The notes: generated from the letters alone by a model not told the origin. Shown: positions 42,625 through 52,728, numbered from the stretch's first letter. The stretch: 64,000 nucleotides of DNA from Bacillota bacterium (GCA_023442465.1 JAEZZQ010000044.1:1-64000); one strand, 5' to 3'. Made by a program: numbers and translations.

Positions 42625-44934
42625 TTATTTTAACTTCCAAATATCTCTGTTGTACTCGCTAATCGTCCTGTCGGATGAGAAGAATCCTGCCTTTGCAATA
42701 TTCGCAAGCATCATCTTCTTCCACTTCTGTCTGTTCTCATAATCCCCGAACATTCTATCCTTCGTCTCGATATATTCCTCCAGATCCAAAAGGGTCATAA
42801 ACCAATCCTTGTTCAGAATCTCGTTATAAAGTCTCTTCAGGTTCTCCTTATTGCCTTTTGCAAGAGCCTGCTTGCCCACGATGAAATCTACGGCTTCTTT
42901 GATGACCGGGCTCTTTTTATAATAATCCTTGGATATATAATCCGCCTTCGCATAGTGCTCGATTACCGCTTCCGACTTCTCGCCGAATACGTATATGTTT
43001 TCATCGCCTACCAGTTCATTGATTTCCACATTTGCACCATCCGAGGTACCGATGGTAACTGCGCCGTTTAACATAAATTTCATATTTCCGGTACCTGAGG
43101 CTTCTTTGGAAGCAAGGGATATCTGCTCGGATACGTCACACGCCGGAATCAGTTTCTCCGCATAGCTTACATTATAGTTTTCCACCATAAGGAGCGTCAT
43201 GTAGGGACTTACCTCCGGATCATTATTGATAATATCCTGAAGCACTAAAAGCAAATGGATAATGTCCTGCGCTATGATATATGCAGGTGCAGCTTTCGCG
43301 CCGAAAATGAAGGTGAGCGGTGTAGATGGCTTCTTGCCTCCTTTGATTTCCAGATATTTATGGATAATATAAAGTGCGTTCATCTGCTGGCGCTTATACT
43401 CGTGAAGTCTCTTTATCTGGATATCGAAAATAGAATCCGGATTGAGTTCTACACCCTCCGCCTCCTTTACATATGCCGCAAGATCCTTTTTCCTGTTCAT
43501 CTTGATTTCGGCAAGTCTATCTAACACCTCTTGATCATCACTATAGTTAAGAAGCTTCTCAAGTTCGTTCGCATCCTTCTTATAGCCGTCGCCTATCACT
43601 TGGGAAAGATATCCGGCCAGTTCTCTGTTACAGGATAAAAGCCATCTTCTGAAGGTGATTCCGTTTGTCTTATTATTGAATTTTTCAGGATAAATCTTAT
43701 AGAAATCATTGAGCTCCGTATCCTTTAAAATCTCCGTATGGATAGCGGCAACGCCGTTTACGGAAAAGCCGTAGTGGATGTCGATATGTGCCATATGCAC
43801 CCTTCCATCCTTATCAATGATCTGAACCTCGGGATTTTTGTATTTCGCTTTTACCCGCTTATCCAACTCTTTGATGATCGGAACCAACTGGGGAACTACC
43901 TTTTCCAAATATTTCAGCGGCCATTTTTCCAGCGCTTCCGCGAGAATCGTATGATTCGTATAGGCACATGTCTTGCTTACCACCTCGATTGCTTCGTCCA
44001 TGGTAAATGCCTTCTCGTTTACCAGAATACGAATCAGCTCCGGGATTACCATCGTCGGATGTGTATCGTTGATCTGGATTACCGCATGGTCATACAGCTT
44101 GCGAAGGTCATATTTCTTCTCCTTCATCTCACGCAGGATGAGCTGGGCCGCATTGCTTACCATGAAATACTGCTGATAGATACGAAGCAGGTTGCCTGCT
44201 TCATCGGAATCATCGGGATATAAGAACAGCGTCAGGTTCTTTTCGATTGCTTCCTTGTCAAAATCGATGCCTTCCTTTACAATGCTCTCATCCAGAGACT
44301 CGATGTCGAACAGTCGGAGCTTGTTCACGTCGTTGCCATAACCGACTACGTCGATATCATACAATCTCGAAGTCACCTTTCTCTTTCCAAAATACACGTC
44401 GAAGGTAACGTCCGTCTTCGTCAGCCATGAGCGTTCCTCTATCCAGTCATTCTTCTCAGCGGTCTGCAATTTGTTCTTGAAAACCTGCTTGAACAGACCG
44501 TAGTGATAATTGAGGCCGATGCCCTCTCCGGGCAGCCCGAGGGTTGCTATGGAATCGAGGAAGCACGCTGCAAGCCTGCCCAGTCCGCCGTTGCCGAGGG
44601 ACGGTTCCGGCTCGATTTCCTCCATCTTCGCGATATCCTTTCCCTTCGACTTCAAAATAGAAGCAAGGTCATCATAAACACCCAGATTAATCAGGTTGTT
44701 GGATAATAGCTTTCCGATTAAAAATTCTGCGGAAATATAATAAATTTTCTTTTCTCCTGAAATCTGTCCCGACACTGCCATCAGTCTCTTGGCAAGCTCT
44801 AGCAGGCAGAAATATACTTCGTGGTCAGTGAGTGCCTCCACGTTCTTCTGGAACATCTCGTTTGCCAGCTCTTCGAGCTGATGCTCCAGGTTGGACAATA
44901 ACACATCTCTTTTCATATTGGTTTGCTGCAACAT
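42625..44934 (-). CDS. glgP: Glycogen/maltodextrin phosphorylase
   Basis: The 769-residue GT35 enzyme releases glucose 1-phosphate from alpha-1,4-glucan ends. The PLP-binding Lys lies in EASGTGNMKFMLNGA; GNGGLGRLAACFLDS (active-site loop), INDTHPTMVIPEL and IKRLHEYKRQ are all present. The length is slightly below the usual 790-830, in line with short bacterial forms. GGAGGAGAGAGT precedes the ATG. A LacI-type gene lies upstream, and a matching operator stands in the glgP promoter. It complements malQ in maltodextrin breakdown. Confidence 0.97.
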   Translation of the reverse strand: MLQQTNMKRDVLLSNLEHQLEELANEMFQKNVEALTDHEVYFCLLELAKRLMAVSGQISGEKKIYYISAEFLIGKLLSNNLINLGVYDDLASILKSKGKDIAKMEEIEPEPSLGNGGLGRLAACFLDSIATLGLPGEGIGLNYHYGLFKQVFKNKLQTAEKNDWIEERSWLTKTDVTFDVYFGKRKVTSRLYDIDVVGYGNDVNKLRLFDIESLDESIVKEGIDFDKEAIEKNLTLFLYPDDSDEAGNLLRIYQQYFMVSNAAQLILREMKEKKYDLRKLYDHAVIQINDTHPTMVIPELIRILVNEKAFTMDEAIEVVSKTCAYTNHTILAEALEKWPLKYLEKVVPQLVPIIKELDKRVKAKYKNPEVQIIDKDGRVHMAHIDIHYGFSVNGVAAIHTEILKDTELNDFYKIYPEKFNNKTNGITFRRWLLSCNRELAGYLSQVIGDGYKKDANELEKLLNYSDDQEVLDRLAEIKMNRKKDLAAYVKEAEGVELNPDSIFDIQIKRLHEYKRQQMNALYIIHKYLEIKGGKKPSTPLTFIFGAKAAPAYIIAQDIIHLLLVLQDIINNDPEVSPYMTLLMVENYNVSYAEKLIPACDVSEQISLASKEASGTGNMKFMLNGAVTIGTSDGANVEINELVGDENIYVFGEKSEAVIEHYAKADYISKDYYKKSPVIKEAVDFIVGKQALAKGNKENLKRLYNEILNKDWFMTLLDLEEYIETKDRMFGDYENRQKWKKMMLANIAKAGFFSSDRTISEYNRDIWKLK

Positions 44935-44991
44935 ACTCTCTCCTCCTGTATCAGCTAAACATTTTCTCTATCTTTTCTTCTCTTACTAAGT

Positions 44992-45020
44992 AAGTTAACA
45001 TAGGAAAACGTTTTCTGCAA
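44992..45020 (-). promoter_or_regulatory. glgP promoter with LacI-type operator
   Basis: On the minus strand TTGCAG (45015-45020) and TAACTT (44992-44997) are 17 bases apart. The perfect palindrome GAAAACGTTTTC (45004-45015) sits in the spacer. An almost identical site precedes the LacI gene at 46181-46192. Confidence 0.6.
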
Positions 45021-45061
45021 CTGTCATTTTTTACATTTTTTTCTTATAATTTTGTGTAATC

Positions 45062-46051
45062 TTAACAGATAATATCCATATACTTCATTCTTTCGATGGT
45101 ATAACCGAGTATTTTTTCCCGTCCCTCTCCTCCGTTCATCAAATAATGCAGTTCCTCCACTGCGGCTGCAGACACTCCCGCAAAGTTCTGACTGATCGTG
45201 TTCATCTGTTTTCCGGCATAACCCATGAGCGTGATGCCGTCAAAGCCGCATACCGGACGGAAAATATCCATTTCCATAAGCGCCCGCATCGCGCCAATCG
45301 CCATCAAGTCCGAAGCGCACACTATCACATCCCTGTTCTTGGCAAACCGGAAGGTGATGTTTCTCGCCTGTAATTCTGAGAATTCCCCATGCTTGATCAG
45401 AAGATTCAGATCCATATCCTGAGCAAGGCGTTTGATTCCCTTTAAACGCTGTTCCGTCACATAGCCGTTTTTCTTTCCGGCAATATAAAGGATTTTTTGG
45501 GATTTATTTTCCACGATTGTCTTTTTGGCCACATCATACTGAGCCTGCTCCTGATTCACCCATACGGTGGAGGTATTCGAATTGTAAAGAGGTGCGTCTA
45601 CCAGCACCGCCTTGAATTCCTGTGCCGCAATCAGCTTCTGAAGTACCTTGTCCTCCTTGGACATTCCGTAAATAATGATTCCATGGATGCTCTGTGCGTT
45701 CAAATATCTCGTTATCTCCTCCACGCTCTTATTTTCGAACATGGAAAAAAAGAAGGTGATAACGTCCAGTCCCATTTCCATCGCTTTATTGATGGCACCG
45801 GAAATATATTGCATGACAATCTCGTCAATTGCCTGCGTCTTCGTATTCAGGTTGAGCAGTAAAGCTACCCTGCCGGATTGCTTAGAAGAAAGAGCCGCTG
45901 CGACAGAATTGGGAACGAAATTAAGCTCCTCTACCGCTTGATTTACCTTCCGCTTCGTCTCCTCACTGACGTTCGGATAGTGATTGAGTACCTTAGAAAC
46001 TGTGGATATAGCTACACCAGCATGCTTGGCAACGTCTTTAATCGATACCAT
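45062..46051 (-). CDS. LacI-family regulator beside glgP
   Basis: The 329-residue protein has an N-terminal helix-turn-helix (VSIKDVAKHAGVAISTVSKV, residues 2-21), the hinge VAAALSSKQSG and a periplasmic-binding-protein-like effector domain. Its gene lies 127 bases upstream of glgP. Operators of the form GAAA(A/G)CGTTTTC precede both its own gene and glgP, which suggests autoregulation and control of glycogen or maltodextrin phosphorolysis. The effector is unknown. Confidence 0.9.
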   Translation of the reverse strand: MVSIKDVAKHAGVAISTVSKVLNHYPNVSEETKRKVNQAVEELNFVPNSVAAALSSKQSGRVALLLNLNTKTQAIDEIVMQYISGAINKAMEMGLDVITFFFSMFENKSVEEITRYLNAQSIHGIIIYGMSKEDKVLQKLIAAQEFKAVLVDAPLYNSNTSTVWVNQEQAQYDVAKKTIVENKSQKILYIAGKKNGYVTEQRLKGIKRLAQDMDLNLLIKHGEFSELQARNITFRFAKNRDVIVCASDLMAIGAMRALMEMDIFRPVCGFDGITLMGYAGKQMNTISQNFAGVSAAAVEELHYLMNGGEGREKILGYTIERMKYMDIIC

Positions 46052-46180
46052 AATCTACCTCTGTTTACAATAAAAATAGTTGATTGCAAAACATATCGTT
46101 TTTATGCATTCACACATTACTTGTGAGAGCGCTGTAAATCTTGTCCTTCGCTTTCCTTTGTGACTATTCCTTCTCGTTCG

Positions 46181-46192
46181 GAAAGCGTTTTC
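46181..46192 (-). promoter_or_regulatory. LacI-type operator before the lacI-like gene
   Basis: GAAAGCGTTTTC differs by one base from the perfect palindrome in the glgP promoter. It lies about 130 bases upstream of the regulator start, which suggests autoregulation. Confidence 0.55.
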
Positions 46193-46206
46193 TATAATTC
46201 TATAAT

Positions 46207-46235
46207 AAAAGAGTGATATTGTCTATCACTCTTTT
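46207..46235 (-). terminator. Terminator behind the ABC exporter pair
   Basis: aaaagagtgata (46207-46218) pairs perfectly with tatcactctttt (46224-46235). On the minus strand the stem ends in TTTTATTATAG. It stands 12 bases after the stop of the ABC gene at 46248. Confidence 0.75.
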
Positions 46236-46247
46236 TAAACCGTCCGA

Positions 46248-48005
46248 TCAGATACTCCACCCTAGGCTTTCCTGCTGAATCGAATACAGCTTGTTATATA
46301 GTCCTTCCTTACCGAGCAATTCCTGATGGGTCCCTTGCTCAACTACTTCACCCTCGTTCATGACGATAATCTTATCCGCATCCACAATGGTACGCAGACG
46401 ATGCGCTATTACAATCACCGTCTTGTTCTCGATTAATTTGCTGATTGCCTGTTGAATGAAAGATTCGCTTTCCGGGTCGAGGGAAGCCGTCGCTTCGTCC
46501 AGCAAGACGATAGGCGCATCTTTCAGCAATGCTCTTGCAATGGATAGACGCTGACGCTCTCCCCCGGATAACGTACTTCCATTTTCACCGAGCAGCGTAT
46601 CATATCCGTCCGGAAGCTTATCTGCAAATTCATCACAACGTGCTGCCTTGGCCGCTGCAATCACCTGTTCTCTGGTCGCATTCCTATTTCCGATACGGAT
46701 ATTGTTGTAAATCGTATCGTTGAACAATACTACGTCCTGGAAAACAATAGACATATAAGCCATCAGGTGCTCGGGATCCAAAGTTTTCACATTGACTCCG
46801 CCGATCGTAATACTGCCGCCGACCACGTCCCAGAACCTTGCAATCAGCCGCGATAAGGTACTTTTTCCGCTGCCGGAAGGTCCTACCAGAGCAGTGATTC
46901 CTCCTGCCGGAATCGATACGCTCACATCTTTTATCGTCTCCCCTCCGTCCGCATTATAACTGAAGTTCACATTTTTAAAGTCTATATCAAACTCCTTGAT
47001 CAGCGTCTCTGCGCCCTCCATAGGGGAAATATTCATCAGTGCGCGCATTCGCATTATGGCAATCTGATGATACAGAAGTTCGGGCAATAAGGTAAGCTCC
47101 GTTTGGATCGGTCCGTATATACGGGTAACGATCAAAAGGCACATCAATAAAGGAATCAATTCAATCTGTCTGCCTGTCAGCAAAGTAATGCCAACAAATA
47201 CAGTAAGCCCCACACCTGCCTGCAGCACCACCTGTGCTCCGGTAATAAAAATTCCGGTACCGAGTTCAAACTTTATCGCCAGATTGCGCATGGCACGTAA
47301 GGCTTTTTCTAAAGTTTCAAACCGTTCACCGTCCATATTGCATGCCTTGATCACCTTCAGACCTTCAATGTACTCCTGCACCTGCTCCGAAGCGGCAAGC
47401 TTTGCGTCCGCATGCTTTTTCCCTAGCTTTCGCTGCACTCCCCTGCTTCCAACAATAATTAAAAACGCTATCGGCACCGAAATAAAAATGGCTATGCCCA
47501 TACGCCAATCAAAAAATCCAATCATAATGCAGATGACGGTAATCGTTATGGCATTTGAAAACAACTGAGGATAAATGTGGCTCAGCACATGCTCTGTAGT
47601 TGCCACGTCACCCATAAGGTTCGTTGTAAGCTCTGAAATATCCTTCGAATTGAATACGCTCATCGGAAGCTTGCGGATATGCTCCGCCATGGAAGTACGG
47701 GCATTTTCACTCTCCATATAAGATACGATATAAGTTTTTTTGTAATCATTTTTATTGCAAAGGAATACGATCAAGGCTGCTGCGATTCCAAGCGCAAAAA
47801 GAATCCACAGCTTGTTCCAGGAAATCTCATCTCCCGTAAATGGCTTGATCAGTTCCATAATGACTTCCAGCATCACCATCGTGGGAAGCATCATAGAAAA
47901 ATTAGTAAATGTACAGGCGGCGATTGCCTTTTTTAAATCCTTATAACCTTTGTCTGTCAGCATCAGTGCATCCTGCAGGCGCAGGAGCTTTTTCTTATCA
48001 GGCAT
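46248..48005 (-). CDS. ABC transporter, fused permease and ATPase (second of pair)
   Basis: The 585-residue protein has an exporter-type membrane domain of six helices (about 20-310) and a C-terminal ATPase: Walker A GPSGSGKST, signature LSGGERQRLS, Walker B IVLLDEATASLD, H-loop IVIAHRL. Its start overlaps the end of the partner gene by 8 bases, so they form a heterodimer. Together with the upstream ECF genes it resembles IrtAB/YbtPQ-type pairs in which an exporter fold imports metal chelates. Drug or peptide export is the alternative. Confidence 0.92.
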   Translation of the reverse strand: MPDKKKLLRLQDALMLTDKGYKDLKKAIAACTFTNFSMMLPTMVMLEVIMELIKPFTGDEISWNKLWILFALGIAAALIVFLCNKNDYKKTYIVSYMESENARTSMAEHIRKLPMSVFNSKDISELTTNLMGDVATTEHVLSHIYPQLFSNAITITVICIMIGFFDWRMGIAIFISVPIAFLIIVGSRGVQRKLGKKHADAKLAASEQVQEYIEGLKVIKACNMDGERFETLEKALRAMRNLAIKFELGTGIFITGAQVVLQAGVGLTVFVGITLLTGRQIELIPLLMCLLIVTRIYGPIQTELTLLPELLYHQIAIMRMRALMNISPMEGAETLIKEFDIDFKNVNFSYNADGGETIKDVSVSIPAGGITALVGPSGSGKSTLSRLIARFWDVVGGSITIGGVNVKTLDPEHLMAYMSIVFQDVVLFNDTIYNNIRIGNRNATREQVIAAAKAARCDEFADKLPDGYDTLLGENGSTLSGGERQRLSIARALLKDAPIVLLDEATASLDPESESFIQQAISKLIENKTVIVIAHRLRTIVDADKIIVMNEGEVVEQGTHQELLGKEGLYNKLYSIQQESLGWSI

Positions 48006-49812
48006 TTACGGTTCCCCCTTTCCCTTTCATCGTCCAGCTGGCTGTTTCATTATAGGTCTGCCACATCAGGGAATACTTTCCTCTTGGAGCCAGCAGTTCC
48101 TCATGAGTGCCTTCCTCCAGCACTTTTCCGGAATCCATTACTACGATTTTATTGGCACTGCGGATGGTGGATAAACGGTGTGCAATAATTACCACCGTCT
48201 TATTATTCATCAGTTTTTCAAAAGCCTTCTGAATCAGGTGTTCATTCTCGGGATCGGCAAATGCAGTTGCTTCATCCAGTACGATCACCGGCGCATCTTT
48301 CACAATTGCACGGGCTATCGCTACCCTCTGCTTTTCTCCGCCGCTTAAGTGCACGCCCTTCGTTCCGATCACAGTATCATAACCTTTGGGCAGCTTTAAA
48401 ATAAATTCATGGCATTGGGCCGCCTTGGCCGCCTCTACGATTTGCTCATTGCTGGCGTCGGGATTACCCAGACGTATATTATCCCTGATGCTCTGCTTAA
48501 ACAAAAATACATCCTGGAATACAAAGCTTACCTGCTCCATCAAATAAGAGGTATTCATATCCCTCACGTCTACTCCGCCAAGACGGATAGCGCCATCTGT
48601 CACATCAAAAAAACGGGGAATGAGATGCGCAATCGTGCTCTTGCCTCCGCCGGACGCTCCGACGATAGCGGTAACCTCCCCTTGCCTTGCAATAAATGAC
48701 ACCCCGTTAAGCGCTTTTGTTTCCTTTGATTTATCATAGGAAAAAGATACATTTTGAAACTCCACATCATAAGTGTCAACACTTCTTGCTATTGCCGGCT
48801 GCGGCATCACGGGCTCTGCCAGTAGAGAGTCCATCGCCTCCACTCCATTCAAAATACGTATACTGTTGGAGTTAACATACATTACTTTCATCAGAATACC
48901 CGCTATGGCCGGTACAAAAATCAAATAGAAAATCATCGTTGTCGCAAACCCGGTATAATCTGGTGTATTCATCCCAACAAGTATACCTACCGGAAGAATA
49001 AAAAGATAAATATTATTAATAAGCGTCGTAAAACCGGAGAAGGAATTCTCCCAGCTTAAGGTGTAAGGTATTACCATACTGGTATATTCCTTAATGGTAT
49101 CGTGCAGACGGCGGAAGGAATATACCGTCTGCTTAAAGGCTTTTACCACAGCAATGCCTCTTATATACTCTACAGAGGCATTATTCATGTTTTCCAGAGA
49201 TTTCTGGTACTGACTCATCATCTTCTTAGCGCCCTCATTGCCATACATCGATGCCTGCAGCACAAAAGAAAGGATCACTCCTGCCATAGCCGCCAATCCA
49301 AAACGCCAGTCTACTGCCAGCAATATTACCACCATTACTACCGGCGCTACAAATGCCGCTACGATATCAGGAAGCTGGTGCGCGATGAATTCCTCTATCT
49401 TTTCAATATTCTCATCCATGATCTTTCTTAATTTTCCGCTTCCCACAAGGACATGAAATCCTAAAGGTACCTTTGCAAGGTGAGTGGCAAAGTTTACCTT
49501 AAGTTCATACAAGGTACCAAACGCAGCCAAATGGGAACAGGACAGGGCCCCGAAGTAGAGCAGTATATTAAGTACTACACCTCCGAAAGCCATCCCTCCG
49601 AAACGGAGGGATGCAGCAGCATCCAGCGAATCTATCTCCGGCCAAACGCTTAGGATTTCCCTTACCATCAAATAAATAGCGATGTAAGGAATAAAGCTCG
49701 CGATCGAGGCCAGAGATGATAGAACAACAGAACCGATCATGTAAGGTTTCTTCGTGGCTGCCAGCTCAAGAAGACGTGCCATACCGGTCTTTGAATTATT
49801 TTTCTGTTTCAT
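47998..49812 (-). CDS. ABC transporter, fused permease and ATPase (first of pair)
   Basis: The 604-residue protein has an exporter-type membrane domain (about 15-320) and an ATPase with Walker A GASGGGKST, signature LSGGEKQRVA and Walker B VIVLDEATAFADPENE, where Phe replaces the usual Ser of ATAS. H-loop: IIAHRLS. It partners the following gene. A 124-bp gap containing the short motif gaacaaaagtgtg (49917-49929) separates it from the ECF ATPase gene, but the direction and content suggest one transport locus. Confidence 0.92.
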   Translation of the reverse strand: MKQKNNSKTGMARLLELAATKKPYMIGSVVLSSLASIASFIPYIAIYLMVREILSVWPEIDSLDAAASLRFGGMAFGGVVLNILLYFGALSCSHLAAFGTLYELKVNFATHLAKVPLGFHVLVGSGKLRKIMDENIEKIEEFIAHQLPDIVAAFVAPVVMVVILLAVDWRFGLAAMAGVILSFVLQASMYGNEGAKKMMSQYQKSLENMNNASVEYIRGIAVVKAFKQTVYSFRRLHDTIKEYTSMVIPYTLSWENSFSGFTTLINNIYLFILPVGILVGMNTPDYTGFATTMIFYLIFVPAIAGILMKVMYVNSNSIRILNGVEAMDSLLAEPVMPQPAIARSVDTYDVEFQNVSFSYDKSKETKALNGVSFIARQGEVTAIVGASGGGKSTIAHLIPRFFDVTDGAIRLGGVDVRDMNTSYLMEQVSFVFQDVFLFKQSIRDNIRLGNPDASNEQIVEAAKAAQCHEFILKLPKGYDTVIGTKGVHLSGGEKQRVAIARAIVKDAPVIVLDEATAFADPENEHLIQKAFEKLMNNKTVVIIAHRLSTIRSANKIVVMDSGKVLEEGTHEELLAPRGKYSLMWQTYNETASWTMKGKGGTVNA

Positions 49813-49936
49813 AATTTCTCCCAGCTGCCCGCTTTAGCGGGCGTACAAATCAAGGAGGGTGAAAGTGCATTTCTTTCAACCTTATATCTCCTATTTTTTA
49901 TGAGTATCTTTCCAGAACAAAAGTGTGTTTTACACG

Positions 49937-51397
49937 CTATGATATAAAAAAGTTTTTTACTTTGCTTACTCCTGTTTCATCCAAAGGATAATAATCGCAG
50001 ACCGTTCCTCCGGATATATACAGCACTGCCGTGCAGCATTCTAAAATAAACTCTATATCATGTGTAATGATGGCTGAAAGAAATGCAGACTTTGCTGCTT
50101 TGCGAATGAGTCTGCAGGTCGAGCGCATACTTACGAAATCAAGGCCGCTGGTAGGTTCATCATAAATGAGAAACTGCTTGCCGGCACACATGGCGCCGGC
50201 AATGGCAACACGCTGCTTTTGCCCTCCGCTTAACGCCAGCGGATGGCTGTCTTCCCGATTCTCCAATTCTAATTCAGCTAAAACGGCCCTGGCTTCTTCC
50301 GCATTCTTATCTTTAGCCCCCAAGGTCACCTCCTCCAGCACACTTTCCGTAAACAACTGGTGGTTTACATCCTGCATGACCATATAGCTGTTTTTCAGCC
50401 TCTCCATTGCTCTGATAGGCTTACCGCCAATATCAAATCTTCCTTTATGCTTTATTATCCCGCACAGGCAGCCGGCAAACGTAGACTTGCCCGCACCGTT
50501 CGGGCCAATAATGGCCAAAATCTCACCTTTATGGAGGCAAAGCTCCGGAACCTCCAGCACAGGCTTGCCGCTGTATTTACATACCAATGAACAAATCGAT
50601 AATTTTTCGCCGGTTAGCCGTTGCATTCCACCTTCTTGCTTCTTAATACTTTTAATATTAAGACAACGGAGCCCTTTCTCGGCAAGTTCCCGTTCTCTCA
50701 TCGACCACATCTCCTCCGCCCGGAAGGTATACGTAATGCAGCCGTTTTCCATATAGATAAAACGATCGGCCAGCCCGGCCAGGTAATGTAACCGATGTTC
50801 CGATATTACAATGGTCTTCCCCTCTTCCTTCAACTTCTGCAGCACCTGTCGCAATTTTTCCACTGAAGGCGCATCCAAGTTGGAGGACGGCTCATCCAGA
50901 ACAATTATATCGGGATGTACCGCATAAACCGATGCACAAGCGATACGCTGTTTTTCTCCTCCCGATAACTCGAATATGCTTCGTTCCCTGAGATGTGCCA
51001 GTTCAAACCTGGCAGTGGCATCTTCAATCCGCTTCCATATTTCATCTACGGCAATCCCCATGTTCTCACAGCCAAAAGCAAGTTCCCCCGTCGTGTCTAC
51101 ATTAAAAAACTGGCTTCGCGGATTCTGAAAAACCGAGCCCACTTTCCGCGCTGTTCTAGCCAATGGCTCCTTTGTAACCTCATAATCGTCAATATGTACG
51201 GTTCCTGTCAGCTGACCTTCATAGAAATGAGGAATTAATCCGTTGATAATCCGGGTGAGTGTCGTCTTCCCGCATCCGCTTTTTCCGCATAGCACCACGA
51301 ACTCCCCGGTACGAATCGTCAAGCTGATATCGCGAATCCCATTATCGGCTTTTGTATCCTCTCCGTAAAAAAAGCTTACTTTATCAATCTTGATCAT
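49937..51397 (-). CDS. Energy-coupling factor ATPase with two fused ATP-binding domains
   Basis: The 486-residue protein corresponds to EcfA1 and EcfA2 joined in one chain. The first domain has GKSGCGKTT (38-46), LSGGEKQRIA and IIVLDEPSSNLD; the second has GPNGAGKST (about 293-301), LSGGQKQRVA and FLIYDEPTSGLD. It powers the ECF importer with the T and S proteins encoded just upstream (three bases after ecfT). Fused double ATPases occur in YkoD-like and MptD-linked ECF systems. Confidence 0.93.
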   Translation of the reverse strand: MIKIDKVSFFYGEDTKADNGIRDISLTIRTGEFVVLCGKSGCGKTTLTRIINGLIPHFYEGQLTGTVHIDDYEVTKEPLARTARKVGSVFQNPRSQFFNVDTTGELAFGCENMGIAVDEIWKRIEDATARFELAHLRERSIFELSGGEKQRIACASVYAVHPDIIVLDEPSSNLDAPSVEKLRQVLQKLKEEGKTIVISEHRLHYLAGLADRFIYMENGCITYTFRAEEMWSMRERELAEKGLRCLNIKSIKKQEGGMQRLTGEKLSICSLVCKYSGKPVLEVPELCLHKGEILAIIGPNGAGKSTFAGCLCGIIKHKGRFDIGGKPIRAMERLKNSYMVMQDVNHQLFTESVLEEVTLGAKDKNAEEARAVLAELELENREDSHPLALSGGQKQRVAIAGAMCAGKQFLIYDEPTSGLDFVSMRSTCRLIRKAAKSAFLSAIITHDIEFILECCTAVLYISGGTVCDYYPLDETGVSKVKNFFIS

Positions 51398-51400
51398 AAT

Positions 51401-52117
51401 CTACCTCACCACTGTTTCTGCAACGAGAACGACCGCACCAAGAATAACAATATAGTCGGCCAATTCCAGCTTTACCTGCGTAATACAGCTCCTCTTAATA
51501 TCGGAGTCCAGCCCCCTGGAAAGAGAAGCGGCAGCTAATTCACCGGAAATAGTTGCTGTGGACATCAAGAGGGGTACCATGACATATTCCAGTGTTTCCA
51601 TCGGCCGTGTGAGCATGTTGAGCGCGGACACGCCAATACCTCGGAAACGCATGGCATTGCTGATGGAACACCACTCCTCCTTTACCGTAGGGATAAATCG
51701 AAACATGACTGAAAAAGGAATGATCAGCTTCTCAGAGACATGAATCTTCTGAAAAGCCGCAATAAACTCGCTCACGGTAGTTGTTCTTATTAAGAGAGTG
51801 CTGGAAAGACAGATAGGTATCAGCAGCCGCGGAATGCGTGCCAAGGTTAAAACGGCGGCGCCTAACGCTCCGGACAGATGAGGCGCCACAAAGATATCCA
51901 CCAGCATCATAATTGCAAATACGCCGCCAAAACGCAGAAACGTACGGTACTGATGTTCAAAAATAATTAAGATACTTAAAACGGAGAAAATGACGATTTC
52001 TGTTTCCCTGCTGATATTTGCGAACACGACTCCTCCTACTGTGAATAAAAGCAAAAACTTCGTACGCGGGTCCAGATGTACATTATGTCTTCGGAAAACA
52101 ACAGCTGTTTCCATCAA
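51401..52117 (-). CDS. ECF transporter transmembrane (T) component, CbiQ family
   Basis: The 238-residue membrane protein starts with HNVHLDPRTKFLLL, the conserved N-terminal DPRTK of EcfT, and has about five helices. The coupling helix region is FRFIPTVKEEWCSISNAMRFRGIG, and a second Arg-rich loop (AASLSRGLDSD) contacts the ATPases. It overlaps the S component by four bases. Confidence 0.93.
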   Translation of the reverse strand: MMETAVVFRRHNVHLDPRTKFLLLFTVGGVVFANISRETEIVIFSVLSILIIFEHQYRTFLRFGGVFAIMMLVDIFVAPHLSGALGAAVLTLARIPRLLIPICLSSTLLIRTTTVSEFIAAFQKIHVSEKLIIPFSVMFRFIPTVKEEWCSISNAMRFRGIGVSALNMLTRPMETLEYVMVPLLMSTATISGELAAASLSRGLDSDIKRSCITQVKLELADYIVILGAVVLVAETVVR

Positions 52118-52701
52118 ACCACCCCTGCCTTCTCAAAATGCTTCTTAAGCAACTTATTTCCGAGCAATCCGCCTATCAATCCGCCGGTCAAAGCAAGCCC
52201 CAGCAAAACAAAAATAAACCAGCTCGGCGTCAATGCATCCAGCTTGTTCACATAATCCTGATTATAATAATTCAAGCATGCTTGCAAAAATGCTTCTTTT
52301 GCAAATACAAGAAGCCAGAACGGCCCCATTCCCGTACAGGCAAACACCATATAACTGATAACATAAAGCTTTCGCGAGCGATACTTTCCCGCATAGACTA
52401 TAAGTTCAGCAACAAGACCGCATAAAAGAGACCAAACACCGGCCAGCCATACGCCACCCATTGATGTAACCAAACCTACCGCAACAGCCAATATGAAAAT
52501 AGCACCTCGCTTTGGTACTTTCGTTACGTATAACATATAGATAGAACCCAGAACCACACCCAGGATCAGCGGTGCCATCAAATAAAGCACCGGAATGAAT
52601 CCCGTTAACCCTACTGTTATAAAAAGAACAACCACATACAAGGCCGCAAAGGCCCCGGCAACAATTAAGTCTTTTGATTTTAGTTTTGTTTTTTCAGACA
52701 T
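52114..52701 (-). CDS. ECF transporter substrate-binding (S) component, MptD/Trep_Strep family
   Basis: The 195-residue, very hydrophobic protein has about five or six membrane helices. Its start, KLKSKDLIVAGAFAALYVVVL, and the end, GGLIGGLLGNKLLKKHFEKAG, are those of the MptD-family S proteins (Trep_Strep). The substrate of this family is not settled; the exporter-fold pair in the same locus hints at a metal chelate or haem-like ligand, which is inference only. First gene of the locus, with GGAGGCTTAAA before the ATG. Confidence 0.88.
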   Translation of the reverse strand: MSEKTKLKSKDLIVAGAFAALYVVVLFITVGLTGFIPVLYLMAPLILGVVLGSIYMLYVTKVPKRGAIFILAVAVGLVTSMGGVWLAGVWSLLCGLVAELIVYAGKYRSRKLYVISYMVFACTGMGPFWLLVFAKEAFLQACLNYYNQDYVNKLDALTPSWFIFVLLGLALTGGLIGGLLGNKLLKKHFEKAGVV

Positions 52702-52728
52702 TTTAAGCCTCCTTTTTTTAGCTTTGCT

